Source of the DNA: Thermobifida halotolerans
GTDB taxonomy: Bacteria > Actinomycetota > Actinomycetes > Streptosporangiales > Streptosporangiaceae
Direction of reading: 5' to 3'
Assembly: GCF_003574835.2 (NCBI RefSeq)
Contig: NZ_CP063196.1
Span: forward strand, 434,001 to 498,000
DNA length: 64,000 bases
The position numbers and the translations under genes are program-made. Shown here one piece after another: positions 51,789 to 60,274 of this stretch (within the stretch, counting starts at the first letter, position 1; each line of letters begins with the position of its first letter). Under the pieces are notes generated by a model, which worked only from the letters and a program-made list of their open reading frames with translations, was not told the origin of the DNA and searched no databases.

Positions 51789-51883
51789 TCCGGAGTGGGT
51801 TCCGGAGGTGATCATTTTTTGGCCGCGGCATCCCGCGGTCGCTCCATATTCGCCGATCCGTCCGGTTCTGTCGTCCCGGTCCG

Positions 51884-52489
51884 TCACCGCCGCAGACCGA
51901 GCCGACGCAGCTCCAGGGCGGCCAGTTCCTCGACGACCGCCTCGTCCCCGGAACGCCAGGCGCCCACCGGGTCGGAGTGCACCCGGCCCAGTGCGCCGAC
52001 GGGCGCCGCCGCCAGAGCGCGCAGCGCCAGCAGTCGCGAGGCGGCCTCGGCGGGCATCGCGCGCAGCCGGCGGGTCTGCGCGGCCCGCCGGATCCAGCGG
52101 ATCCGCGGCGGCAGCCACACGCCCAGCACGGCCAGGAGGGGAAGGACCGCGGTCAACAGGGAGAGGCTCAGGGCGAAGTCGGCCACGGTCTGCTGGAAGC
52201 CGACACCGGCCGCGCTCAGGTCCTCACCGGTGGCTCCCATGCTCTCGAACGGCTCGGACAACCGCTCGCCGACGAACGGCACCTCCGCGGCGGTCTCGGC
52301 CGCGGTCTCCATGTGCGTGGTCAGCCCCTCACCCGCGTCCTCCAGCAGCACGTCCGGCCGCGCCAGGGCGCTGAGCGTCTCGTGCAGGGCGAACGCGGCC
52401 CTGACCCACAGCGCGATCCAGGCGAGCGCGAGGACGTCGCACAGCAACTGGGCGCAGAGGCGGAGCGGACGGTCGGCGTAGATCTTCAC
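51884..52489 (-). CDS. Membrane protein, function unknown
   Basis: A 201-residue protein. The N-terminal segment at about 10-35 (LCAQLLCDVLALAWIALWVRAAF) and a second pair at about 110-140 (LSLLTAVLPLLAVLGVW) span the membrane. Between them is an extracytoplasmic loop of about 70 residues, and the C-terminal 60 residues are Ala/Arg-rich and cytosolic. The GTG at 52489 follows GGGAGC. It is divergent from the DUF2630 gene. The family is not recognised with certainty. Confidence 0.65.
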   Translation of the reverse strand: MKIYADRPLRLCAQLLCDVLALAWIALWVRAAFALHETLSALARPDVLLEDAGEGLTTHMETAAETAAEVPFVGERLSEPFESMGATGEDLSAAGVGFQQTVADFALSLSLLTAVLPLLAVLGVWLPPRIRWIRRAAQTRRLRAMPAEAASRLLALRALAAAPVGALGRVHSDPVGAWRSGDEAVVEELAALELRRLGLRR

Positions 52490-52626
52490 GGGGGCTCCCA
52501 ACTGGCACTCTCGAACGGGGGATCGCCGGACGGTGGGAAGTGCCGACGGCGCGAGGATGGTGTTCCCCCGCCGCTCCCGGCCAATCCGATCTGCCGGACA
52601 TACCGTACAAAGCACCTGGTGGACTG

Positions 52627-52644
52627 CGGAAACGCGGTGTTTCG
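52627..52644 (+). repeat. Short hairpin repeat, copy 2
   Basis: CGGAAACGCGGTGTTTCG, 17 of 18 identical to 7318-7335. It is located 41 bases before the DUF2630 start. Confidence 0.4.
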
Positions 52645-52684
52645 CACCTTGTTTTCCCATGTCGCCCGGCCGAGCATGGGAGGT

Positions 52685-52939
52685 ATGAACGAAAGCCACA
52701 CCCGCGAGGCGGAAATCATCCAACGCATCGGAGCGCTGGTCACCGAAGAGCGTGACCTGCGGGAACAGCACGAGCACCGGCTCACCCCGGCAGAACGCGA
52801 CCGCATCAGGGAACTGGAGCGCGCCCTGGACCAGTGCTGGGACCTGCTACGCCAGCGGCGCGCCCGCGAGGAGTTCGGACAGAACCCCGAGGAGGCGCAG
52901 CCCCGTCCGAAAACCCAGGTGGAGGAGTACCGGCAGTGA
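52685..52939 (+). CDS. DUF2630 protein
   Basis: An 84-residue, highly charged helical protein with the DUF2630 pattern: IIQRIGALVTEERDLREQ, then RELERALDQCWDLLRQRRA. Function unknown. It is widespread in actinobacteria. The ATG follows GGGAGGT. The next gene starts 116 bases later. Confidence 0.85.
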   Translation: MNESHTREAEIIQRIGALVTEERDLREQHEHRLTPAERDRIRELERALDQCWDLLRQRRAREEFGQNPEEAQPRPKTQVEEYRQ

Positions 52940-53055
52940 GGACCCGGCGGCACGCCGCCTGAGCCGCGGGAACCCGAGCGGCGCGCGCCGCATCAGACAA
53001 CGGTGACCCAACCCTCACCGCCCGAGCGGGGCGACCGAGAAGAAGGCACCGCACT

Positions 53056-53670
53056 TTGGAGATACTGACCGCGGTCGGGATGGCCTCCTCCGCCGGCCTG
53101 AACGCCTACATTCCCCTACTCGTGGCGGGGGTGCTCTCCCGCTACACCGACGTGCTGTCGCTGGCGCCCGGATGGCAGTGGCTGGAGAACCCCTGGGCAC
53201 TGGGAATCCTGACCGTTCTCCTCGTCGTTGAACTGCTCGCCGACAAGGTCCCGATCCTCGACCACGTCAACGACGTACTCCAGACGGTCGTGCGGCCGGC
53301 GTCGGGCGGCATCGTGTTCGGGGCCAGTGGGACCGCGCTGACCGGCGAGGCCACCGCGGCCGCCACCGGCTCCGGGGACGGCACGGGGGTGTGGATGGTC
53401 GCCGTGGGCGCCGCCATCGCGCTGCTCTTCCACGCGGCCAAGGCGGTGACCCGCCTGATGGTCAACGGCGCCAGCGGAGGAGTCGGCGCGCCCGTGGTCA
53501 GCACCGTCGAGGACGTCGCCAGCGCGCTGATGTCCCTGCTCGCCGTCCTGCTCCCGGTCCTGATCCTGGTACTGGTCGTGGCGGCGGTCGTGGGCCTGGG
53601 ATGGCTCGCGGGGTGGTCCTACGGTCGGCGCCGGAAGAAGGAGCGGAGCAGAGAGGAGCAGACCGGGTGA
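53056..53670 (+). CDS. DUF4126 membrane protein
   Basis: A 204-residue integral membrane protein. The conserved start reads ILTAVGMASSAGLNAYIPLL, followed by ENPWALGILTVLLVVELLADKVP and DHVNDVLQTVVRPASG, as in the DUF4126 family. About five membrane helices and a basic tail (RRRKKERSREE) are seen. Function unknown. The TTG at 53056 is used with AGAAGG upstream. Confidence 0.8.
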   Translation: MEILTAVGMASSAGLNAYIPLLVAGVLSRYTDVLSLAPGWQWLENPWALGILTVLLVVELLADKVPILDHVNDVLQTVVRPASGGIVFGASGTALTGEATAAATGSGDGTGVWMVAVGAAIALLFHAAKAVTRLMVNGASGGVGAPVVSTVEDVASALMSLLAVLLPVLILVLVVAAVVGLGWLAGWSYGRRRKKERSREEQTG

Positions 53671-53682
53671 GAGAGCGCGTCC

Positions 53683-53710
53683 CTGACACCGTGCCGGCGG
53701 CGCCTAGAGT
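53683..53710 (+). promoter_or_regulatory. Leaderless promoter of the HAD gene
   Basis: CTGACA (53683-53688), a 16-base spacer and TAGAGT (53705-53710), which ends seven bases before the GTG at 53718. There is no ribosome binding site. Confidence 0.6.
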
Positions 53711-53717
53711 ACGGGGT

Positions 53718-54392
53718 GTGGTAGAGCAACTCCCCGCTTCGCGCGACGGCGTCCGACACATCGTGTGGGACTGGAACGGCACCCTTCTCGACGACAACCA
53801 CGCCAACCTCGCCGCGGCCAACCACGTGTGCGAGCTGTTCGGGCGGCCTGCCCTGGAACTGGAGGAGTGGCGGCGGATCTTCCGCCGTCCGCTGGTCCCG
53901 TTCTACGAGGAACTGCTGGGAAGGCCCTTCGCCGACGGTGAGTGGGAACGTCTCAACACCGCCTACAACAGCCACTACCAGCAGTTCCTCCCCTCGTGCG
54001 ACCTCGCCGACGGGGCGCGGGACACACTGCGCGGCTGGCGTGAGAGGGGAGGTTCGCAGTCGCTGCTGTCCATGGCCGCGCACGAGCACCTCGTTCCCCT
54101 CGTCACCGAGCACGGCCTGGTACCGCACTTCACCAGGGTGGACGGACGGCACTACGACGCCGACGTCGACTCCAAGGCCGAGCACCTGGTCCACCACCTG
54201 GCGGCGCAGGACGTCGATCCGGCCACGGTCGTGCTCATCGGGGACATCGACGACGACGCCCACGCCGCCCGCGCCGTAGGAGCGAACGCGATCCTGGTCG
54301 CCACGGGACTGATGAGCCGCGAGCGGCTGGAGACCACCGGGTACCCGGTCGCCGACTCGCTGACCGAGGCGGTGCGGATGCTGAACGGCTGA
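53718..54392 (+). CDS. HAD-superfamily phosphatase (phosphoglycolate phosphatase-like)
   Basis: A 224-residue hydrolase. Motif I is WDWNGTLLDD at residues 14-23 (nucleophile Asp, with Asn in place of the usual Asp at +2), motif III the Lys of VDSKAEHL, and motif IV GDIDDDAHAA. The cap domain is helical (C1). The DWNGTL form is common in actinobacterial HAD proteins. Substrate unknown. The GTG is leaderless, and a strong terminator follows. Confidence 0.85.
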   Translation: MVEQLPASRDGVRHIVWDWNGTLLDDNHANLAAANHVCELFGRPALELEEWRRIFRRPLVPFYEELLGRPFADGEWERLNTAYNSHYQQFLPSCDLADGARDTLRGWRERGGSQSLLSMAAHEHLVPLVTEHGLVPHFTRVDGRHYDADVDSKAEHLVHHLAAQDVDPATVVLIGDIDDDAHAARAVGANAILVATGLMSRERLETTGYPVADSLTEAVRMLNG

Positions 54393-54411
54393 GGAGCCTC
54401 CCGACACGGCA

Positions 54412-54450
54412 ACGGGGGCGGCGCTTCCGTCGCGGAAGCGCCGCCCCCGT
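54412..54450. terminator. Convergent terminator between the HAD and sod genes
   Basis: Perfect 18-base arms (54412-54429 and 54433-54450) with a three-base TCG loop. The stem begins ACGGGGGCGGCG. Confidence 0.7.
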
Positions 54451-54475
54451 GCGCACCGTGGTGCGCGGACCGCGG

Positions 54476-55090
54476 CTAGCCGAGGGCGACCTTGCGGGCG
54501 TCCTCGAAGCGCCGGGTGACGTCGTCCCAGTTCACGACGTTCCAGAACGCCTTGACGTAGTCGGCCTTGACGTTCTTGTACTGCAGGTAGAAGGCGTGCT
54601 CCCACATGTCCAGCATCAGCAGCGGGTAGGAGCCGGCCGCCAGGTTGCCCTGGTGGTCGTAGAGCTGCTCGATGATGAGCCGCTGGCCGAGGATGTCCCA
54701 GGCCAGGATCGCCCACCCCGAGCCCTGGATGCCGGTGGCCGCGGCGTTGAAGTGGGCGCGGAAGGCGTCGAAGGAACCGAAGGCGTCGTCGATGGCGGCG
54801 CCCAGTTCGCCCTCGGGCTTGTCGCCGCCGTCCGGCGACAGGTTCGGCCAGAACACGGTGTGGTTCACGTGACCGGCCAGGTTGAAGGCGAGGTTCTTCT
54901 GCAGCAGGTTGACCTTGCCCAGGTCCCCCTTCTCCCGAGCCTCCGCCATCTGCTCAAGAGCGTCGTTGGCGCCCTTGACGTAGGTGGCGTGGTGCTTGTC
55001 GTGGTGAAGCTCCATGATCTGGCCCGAGATCCACGGCTCCAGGGCGGAGTAATCGTAGGGCAGTGCAGGAAGCGAGTACGGCGCGGACAT
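54476..55090 (-). CDS. sodA: Superoxide dismutase (Fe/Mn type)
   Basis: Converts superoxide to oxygen and hydrogen peroxide in the cytoplasm. The product is 204 residues. Metal ligands are His in [13 protein letters not shown], His in GHVNHTVFW, and Asp with His in [17 protein letters not shown]. The pattern cannot by itself separate Mn from Fe use. GAAAGGTGCG precedes the ATG. The upstream 260 bases contain an A+T-richer patch near 55140-55160 that probably holds the promoter. Confidence 0.95.
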   Translation of the reverse strand: MSAPYSLPALPYDYSALEPWISGQIMELHHDKHHATYVKGANDALEQMAEAREKGDLGKVNLLQKNLAFNLAGHVNHTVFWPNLSPDGGDKPEGELGAAIDDAFGSFDAFRAHFNAAATGIQGSGWAILAWDILGQRLIIEQLYDHQGNLAAGSYPLLMLDMWEHAFYLQYKNVKADYVKAFWNVVNWDDVTRRFEDARKVALG

Positions 55091-55352
55091 CTACGCACCT
55101 TTCAGTCTCGAGATCTGACAGTTGACCCCTGCGAAAGATCGCTGAGCAAAAAGCTATCAGCCAGAGCGGGTGCCGATCGGTACCGCCTCCGGGACAGGGG
55201 CTGGCGGCCTTGGCCCACCTCCGGTGTCAGTTACCCGCGGCCGTATCCCTCATGCATGCCGTCCGTGCCCCGAACCGGAGGGATCGGGGACACACCGGAG
55301 CCCCGGGCGGCCCCGGCCCGGGGCCGCCCGGCGTGTCCGCGGCTCGCTGTGC

Positions 55353-55808
55353 TCAGGGGACGACGAGGCTCAGCGCCTCGGCGACGAGGGCGGGGCGCTC
55401 CTGGCCGTCGATCTCCACCTCGTGCCGCATGGTCAGCAGCAGGCCCCTGGGGGTCTCCTTGGCCTCGACCAGTTCGATGCCGTCGCGCACGCGGGAGCCC
55501 ACCAGCACCGGTTGGAGGAAGCGCACCTTGTTCAGGCCGTAGTTGATGGACATGGCGGGGGCCTGCCGCACCCGGTAGGTCTGCCAGGCGAACATCGGCA
55601 GAAGGGAGAGGGAGAGGTATCCGTGGGCGATGGTCCCGCCGAACGGCCCCGAGGCGGCGCGCTCGGTGTCCACGTGGATCCACTGGTGGTCGCCGGTGGC
55701 GTCGGCGAACAGGTTCACCTGGTCCTGGGTGACGGTGTGCCACGGGCTGTGTCCCAGGCTGCCGCCCCGCGCGGCGGCCAGGGCGTGGATGTCGGCGAAC
55801 TCCTGCAT
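55353..55808 (-). CDS. MaoC-like hotdog-fold dehydratase
   Basis: A 151-residue enoyl-CoA hydratase-type protein. The hydratase-2 motif is clear: FADATGDHQWIHVDTERA, then GPFGGTIAHGYLSLSLLP, with catalytic Asp and His. YGLNKVRFLQPVLVGSRVR is also typical. It acts on an acyl-CoA that cannot be named. The ATG at 55808 follows AGAGGGAG. Confidence 0.9.
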   Translation of the reverse strand: MQEFADIHALAAARGGSLGHSPWHTVTQDQVNLFADATGDHQWIHVDTERAASGPFGGTIAHGYLSLSLLPMFAWQTYRVRQAPAMSINYGLNKVRFLQPVLVGSRVRDGIELVEAKETPRGLLLTMRHEVEIDGQERPALVAEALSLVVP

Positions 55809-55860
55809 GCTGCGTCTCCCTCTTGCCAGCGGTGGACGACCCACCACAAGACCGACTGGA

Positions 55861-55882
55861 CGGTATGTATCGTGGCATACGG
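55861..55882. promoter_or_regulatory. Imperfect palindrome upstream of the MaoC gene
   Basis: CGGTATG (55861-55867) and CATACGG (55876-55882) form a near-palindrome with one mismatch around eight bases, 53 bases before the MaoC gene ATG. It is a possible operator. Confidence 0.35.
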
Positions 55883-55960
55883 TACCGCCCGGTCTCCGGG
55901 GCGGGGGACACTCCGGACCGGTCGGTGCCGGGCGGCGGGGAGGCGGACCCGACGGTGCCC

Positions 55961-56332
55961 TCAGTCCCGGACCAGCTCCTCCAGCCGCTGCTGGGGAACA
56001 CCGAGGTACTGGGCGATGTCGGAGGGGGACAGGCCCGCCTCGGAGAGCCCGTAGGCGATCTCCTTGATCTTCGCCGACGCCGTACGCGCGGCCTCGTCCG
56101 CGATGTGCAGGGCGCGCCGGGCCTCGACCGCCAGTTGGTCGAGGTCCTCGCTCACGTGGGGCTGCAGGTCGACGTGGACGGTGCGCTCCTCCCGGGCGAG
56201 CTGGGTGGAGATGAACTCCCTGGCCCGCGAGCAGGCGTCGCCCAGGGTCGGCGACCAGGTGACCCCCACGTCAGCGATGCGAAGTTCCCAGCCGTTCTCC
56301 CATTTGCGGGCGTGCACCTCGTACAGCGCCAC
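55961..56332 (-). CDS. HicB-like protein with C-terminal HTH
   Basis: A 123-residue protein. The N-terminal half (YEVHARKWENGWELRI, then VGVTWSPTLGDACSRAREFI) resembles the partial RNase H fold of HicB antitoxins. The last 25 residues form a small HTH (LSPSDIAQYLGVPQQRLEEL). No HicA-type toxin gene adjoins it, so a solitary regulator is more likely than a toxin-antitoxin pair. The GTG at 56332 follows AAAGGAAG. Confidence 0.65.
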   Translation of the reverse strand: MALYEVHARKWENGWELRIADVGVTWSPTLGDACSRAREFISTQLAREERTVHVDLQPHVSEDLDQLAVEARRALHIADEAARTASAKIKEIAYGLSEAGLSPSDIAQYLGVPQQRLEELVRD

Positions 56333-56779
56333 CGATCTTCCTTTCTGCGGGCCGAGTGGGTCTTGATCATCCCCGAGTCGGGACAGTCGCTGCAATACGC
56401 CGAAATGAAATTGCAGCCGAGCAATCCCTAGCACAAGAGAGCTTGTGAACGTCGGATCACCGAGGGGCTGCCGGAACGGCACTATTGCGAAACAGTCCTG
56501 TTACGCGAGTTGACAGAACCGAAACCAACGGTTTCTAAGGTCACGGTAATCGATCCGTGATCGTTCGCCCACCGGATGCGGTGGCCCGGAGCGGTCCAGA
56601 CGAAGGGAAACCGGTGGTGCTGCGTGTCGGGAATCGTGGGCGCGGGTGTGAATCCGCAGCGTGTCGGCGTGGACCCCCGGTGTGACGACGCCCATCCCGT
56701 GCCCGCATGGGGCGCGGCAGACCAGCACCCGGGAGGGCACCGCAGCCGTGCCGGGTCTTCCACAGCGAGGTAGAGGACC
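56333..56779 (+). other. Divergent region with promoter and long leader
   Basis: No gene supported. A rightward promoter lies at 56510-56539, leaving about 235 bases of leader before the oxygenase-like gene. The leader contains AGGGAAACCGGTGG and GTGTGAATCCGCAGC, which loosely recall pieces of the cobalamin riboswitch, but the full consensus is absent. Positions 56400-56530 are A+T-richer than average. Confidence 0.45.
56510..56539 (+). promoter_or_regulatory. Promoter with GAAACC/GGTTTC operator
   Basis: TTGACA (56510-56515) and TCTAAG (56534-56539) are 18 bases apart. GAAACC-AAC-GGTTTC (56521-56535), a perfect palindrome, fills the spacer, so a repressor there would block transcription. 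Confidence 0.55.
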
Positions 56780-57727
56780 ATGACTCACTCGGTCAAGACG
56801 ACCGGACGACCCCTTCACGTACCGGTGGTCAACATCTCCCGCTGGGAGATGGGTTCGGCGCGGCACCGCGCCTCCGTCGCGGCGAGCGTGGACGCCGCGG
56901 CCACGGACATCGGGTTCCTCCAGATCACCGGGCACAAGATCCCCGAACCCATCGCCGGCGGCCTGGTCCGGGCGATCGACACCTTCTTCGCCCAGAGCGA
57001 CGAGGCCAAACGGGCGCTCAGCGCGCCCGCGGCCTGGATCGACCGCGGCTACCGATCACCCTCCTCCGCGCCCGGACCCCGTGTCCCCGAATCCTTCACC
57101 GTCGGCACCCAGGCCAGTGACCACCGCGACCTGGCGCTGCCGTCCGCCCACTATCCGGAGAACATCTGGCCCTCCGGCCTTCCGCGGTTCCGACACCAGT
57201 TGATGGCGTGGTTCGAGGCGGTCCGGCAGTTGGCCCGCAGACTCACCCGGATCTTCGCCGTCACCCTGGACCTGCCCGAGGGCTTCTTCCACACCTACAC
57301 CGGCCATTCCCTCGACGTGCTGCGGGTGGACCGTCCTCCGGCGCCGACCGCGGCGCGCACCGACGCGGGAATACTCACCGTCCGGTGGGCCGACCCGGCT
57401 CCGTGCGTGCAGCTCCGGGACACCGACGGCCGCTGGCGCGGTATCGTCCCCGAACCCGGAGCGATCCTGGTCAACGTCGGTGACCTGCTGGCACGCTGGA
57501 CCAACGACCGCTGGGTCTCGCCCGTCCACCGCATCGTGCCGTCCCCGGGAGGAGCCCAGGAACGCCACAGGTCGGCGACCTTCTTCCACGACGGGGACTT
57601 CGACGCGCTCGTGACACCCCTGCCCACCTGTGTGGACAAGGAGCGCCCCGTCAAGTACGCCCCGGTGACCGTCGCCGCCCACCTCGCCGAACGGCGCGGC
57701 TGGGACCTCACCGGACCGGCCGTGTGA
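56780..57727 (+). CDS. 2OG-Fe(II) oxygenase (IPNS-like) homologue lacking a metal ligand
   Basis: A 315-residue protein with the isopenicillin-N-synthase-like fold: VPVVNISRWEMGS at the start, ATDIGFLQITGHKIPEPI (DIOX_N domain), GDLLARWTNDRWVSPVHRIV and HRSATFFHDGDFDALV (oxygenase core). The family's HxD...H iron triad should be at 193/195/250. Asp195 and His250 are present, but position 193 is Arg (PTAARTDAG). The RxS motif that holds 2-oxoglutarate reads H-R-S. Without these it should not be a normal dioxygenase. It is convergent with the enolase-superfamily gene and has its own regulated promoter. Confidence 0.85.
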   Translation: MTHSVKTTGRPLHVPVVNISRWEMGSARHRASVAASVDAAATDIGFLQITGHKIPEPIAGGLVRAIDTFFAQSDEAKRALSAPAAWIDRGYRSPSSAPGPRVPESFTVGTQASDHRDLALPSAHYPENIWPSGLPRFRHQLMAWFEAVRQLARRLTRIFAVTLDLPEGFFHTYTGHSLDVLRVDRPPAPTAARTDAGILTVRWADPAPCVQLRDTDGRWRGIVPEPGAILVNVGDLLARWTNDRWVSPVHRIVPSPGGAQERHRSATFFHDGDFDALVTPLPTCVDKERPVKYAPVTVAAHLAERRGWDLTGPAV

Positions 57728-57751
57728 GCCCGAGCGCGGCTGTGACCGGAA

Positions 57752-58885
57752 TCAACCGAGAGCGCCCAACGAGACCGAGCGCACCGTCAGGGCGTTGACG
57801 GCACGTTCGTCCACCTCGTGCCCCAGGCCGGACTGGGTGAGCGGAACCGCCGCGATACCGTCGTGCGAGCGCACCGGCGGAACGACCAGGTCGCGGGGGA
57901 GGCGCTCACCCGCCCGCGGCATCTCACACGGCAGCGCCGCACCGGGAAGCGACGCGAGCGCCACGATCGCGGCCCGGCCCACCCCCGACTCCCCCTCGGA
58001 GCCGCACCACATCCGCCATCCGGCGTCCACCGCCCGGTCGTGCGCCCGACGTGCCGGGGTGAGCCCGCCCAACCTGCCGATCCGCAGGTTCAGCACCTTG
58101 GCCGCCTCCATGCGGATCGCCTCGTCCAACCGCTCCAGGGAGTCGACGGAGTCGTCCAGCGCCAGCGGAGTGCGCAGGTCGCGAGCGAGCCGGGCGTGCG
58201 CGGACAGGTCGGAGGCGGCGAAGGGCTGCTCGATGGCGAGCAGGCCGTAGTCGTCCAGGGCGTGCAGCGCCGCCAGGTCCTCGGGGCTCTCGGTGTAGCG
58301 GCCGCCGCCGTCCACCTGGAGCACGAGGAAGGGATAGGTCGCCTGGACGGCGCGCACCGCCTCCACGTCCCAGCCGGGGCCCACCTCCAGGCGGACGCGC
58401 TTGCACCCCGCGCCGACCTGCCGGTTGACCTCGCGGACCAGTGCCTCCACGGACGACTGGCGCCCCAGGGTGACCCCGGTGGTGACGGCCGTGCGGACAC
58501 CGCCCAGCGCGTGCGCCAGCGGGGTGTCGCGCTGTCGGCTCCACAGATCCCAGCAGGCGGTGTCCAGCGCGGCCGCCACGGCGGGACGGGGCCCGAGCGG
58601 ACGCCACGCCTCGGACGCCTCGGTGGGCCGCTGCCAGCAGTGCCCCACCAGGGCCGGGGCGAAGTCCGCGACCAGGGCGTCCCAGTCGGAGTCGTCGGCA
58701 CCGGGAATCTCCCCCCAGCCGCTGGTGCCCGACTCGTCGCGCACGCGGATCAGGACGTGCCTGGCGAAGCGGTCGTGTTCTCCGGAGGCGCGCCGCCGCG
58801 GTCCGGAGCGGGCCAACGGCAACCGCACCAGGCTCATCTCCACGGCCGCCACACGGGTGAGGGTCGTCGGCTCCGTGCGTGCCAC
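57752..58885 (-). CDS. Enolase-superfamily protein (OSBS/NSAR-like) without catalytic lysines
   Basis: A 377-residue protein closely following the o-succinylbenzoate synthase/N-succinylamino-acid racemase pattern: SGWGEIPG, GWDVEAVRAVQ, VLQVDGGGRYT, LLAIEQPF, LALDDSVDS, RLGGLTPARRAHD and GVGRAAIVALASLPG. Metal ligands Asp192, Glu219 and Asp244 are kept. The KxK motif before GPGWD is R165-x-E167, and the second catalytic Lys (in the usual NIKPGRVGG) is Arg268 (NLRIGRLGG). Ordinary racemase or synthase chemistry is therefore not expected. The GTG at 58885 is my choice; GGGAGG lies about ten bases away. Confidence 0.85.
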   Translation of the reverse strand: MARTEPTTLTRVAAVEMSLVRLPLARSGPRRRASGEHDRFARHVLIRVRDESGTSGWGEIPGADDSDWDALVADFAPALVGHCWQRPTEASEAWRPLGPRPAVAAALDTACWDLWSRQRDTPLAHALGGVRTAVTTGVTLGRQSSVEALVREVNRQVGAGCKRVRLEVGPGWDVEAVRAVQATYPFLVLQVDGGGRYTESPEDLAALHALDDYGLLAIEQPFAASDLSAHARLARDLRTPLALDDSVDSLERLDEAIRMEAAKVLNLRIGRLGGLTPARRAHDRAVDAGWRMWCGSEGESGVGRAAIVALASLPGAALPCEMPRAGERLPRDLVVPPVRSHDGIAAVPLTQSGLGHEVDERAVNALTVRSVSLGALG

Positions 58886-59024
58886 TGACCTACCGCCTCC
58901 CAGCACCGGGGTCACAGACGGGAATCGCCGCCTTCCTGCACATTCGACGGTATCCCCTCGACCGGGTCGGCACCACCGGCTCAGCTTGTGGAGAACACGG
59001 CAAACCCCGCGGGCGCGGCGGCTC

Positions 59025-60143
59025 CTACCCTTCGAGGACCTCGGCCACCGGGCGGGCCCCGAGACCGTGCGCCCGGGCGACCGCGTCGTTGGTGAGCTCC
59101 CCGTCGTGGGTGTTGAGCCCCGCCGCCAGCGCCGGGTCGTCGGCCAGCGCCCCGCGCCAGCCCCTGTCGGCCAGTGCCACCGCGTAGCGCAGCGTGTCCT
59201 TGGTCAGGGCCTGCGTGGAGGTGGTGGGCACCGCGCCCGGCATGTTGGCCACGCAGTAGAACACCGTGTCGTGGACGGTGAAGGTGGGGTCGGAGTGCGT
59301 CGTGGGACGGGTGTCGGCGAAGCAGCCGCCCTGGTCCACCGCGATGTCCACCAGGACCGCCCCCGGCTTCATCCGCGCGACCAGCTCGTTGCCGATCAGG
59401 GTGGGAGCCTTGGCGCCGGGGATCAGCACCGCGCCGATGACGAGGTCGGACTCCACCGCGGTCCGCTCGATCTCGTAGGCGGTGGAGGCCAGGGTCCGCA
59501 CCCTTCCCCGGTAGCGGGCGTCGGCGTGGCGCAGCCTGGCGACATCCACGTCCAGCAGGGTCACCTCGGCGCCCATGCCCACGGCGACCTGGACGGCGTT
59601 CATGCCCGACACTCCCGCGCCGATCACCATGACCCTGGCCGGACGCACCCCCGGCACCCCGCCCAGCAGCACGCCCCGGCCGCCGTTGGACCGCTGCAGG
59701 GCGGCCGCCCCCACCTGCGGGGCCAGCCGTCCGGCGATCTCGGACATGGGCGCCAGCAGCGGCAGGGAGCGGTCCGGAAGCTGCACGGTCTCGTAGGCGA
59801 TACCGGTGACCCCGCGTTCCAGCAGGGCGTCGGTGCACTCCCGGGAGGCGGCCAGGTGCAGGTAGGTGAAGAGGACCTGGCCCTTGCGCATGCGGGGGTA
59901 CTCCTCGGCGACGGGCTCCTTGACCTTGAGGACCAGTTCGGCCTCGCCCCACACGTCCTCGGCGGTGCCGAGGACGCGGGCGCCCGCGGCGGCGTACTCC
60001 GCGTCGCTGATGGAGGAGCCGACGCCGGCATCGTGTTCGACGAGGACCTCGTGGCCGTGCCGTACCAGTTCGTGGACACCGGCCGGGGTGATCGCCACCC
60101 GGTACTCGTGGTTCTTGACCTCGCGGGGCACGCCGACGCGCAC
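59025..60143 (-). CDS. ald: Alanine dehydrogenase
   Basis: NAD-dependent interconversion of alanine with pyruvate and ammonia. The product is 372 residues, the standard length. The start VRVGVPREVKNHEYRVAI, substrate residues in LVLKVKEP (Lys) and VLFTYLHLAA (His), the nucleotide fold VMVIGAGVSGMNAVQVA and catalytic Asp in DIAVDQGGC all look intact. The GTG at 60143 has GGGAGGAA directly upstream. Longer in-frame starts (to 60209) add a non-conserved arm. It sits between two catalytically altered homologues without an obvious shared operon. Confidence 0.93.
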   Translation of the reverse strand: MRVGVPREVKNHEYRVAITPAGVHELVRHGHEVLVEHDAGVGSSISDAEYAAAGARVLGTAEDVWGEAELVLKVKEPVAEEYPRMRKGQVLFTYLHLAASRECTDALLERGVTGIAYETVQLPDRSLPLLAPMSEIAGRLAPQVGAAALQRSNGGRGVLLGGVPGVRPARVMVIGAGVSGMNAVQVAVGMGAEVTLLDVDVARLRHADARYRGRVRTLASTAYEIERTAVESDLVIGAVLIPGAKAPTLIGNELVARMKPGAVLVDIAVDQGGCFADTRPTTHSDPTFTVHDTVFYCVANMPGAVPTTSTQALTKDTLRYAVALADRGWRGALADDPALAAGLNTHDGELTNDAVARAHGLGARPVAEVLEG

Positions 60144-60274
60144 GGTTCCTCCCGGATCTCCCTCGACGCTGGTTGCATCCTCCACTCTGTCCTTCGATGT
60201 CCGTCTCATCCACCGACATCATGCATGTGAGACCGAAGGTTTCTTGTCACTGTGTAAGTTTTCCCGCGTTTCCC

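Noticed and set aside
55961-56332. HicAB toxin-antitoxin pair
   Set aside because: Only a HicB-like protein is present. No small HicA-type (dsRBD-fold) gene lies on either side.
56600-56680. Possible cobalamin riboswitch (AGGGAAACCGGTGG, GTGTGAATCCGCAGC)
   Set aside because: The conserved GCCACTG box and the order and spacing of the core are missing. The resemblance is limited to short GC-rich pieces.
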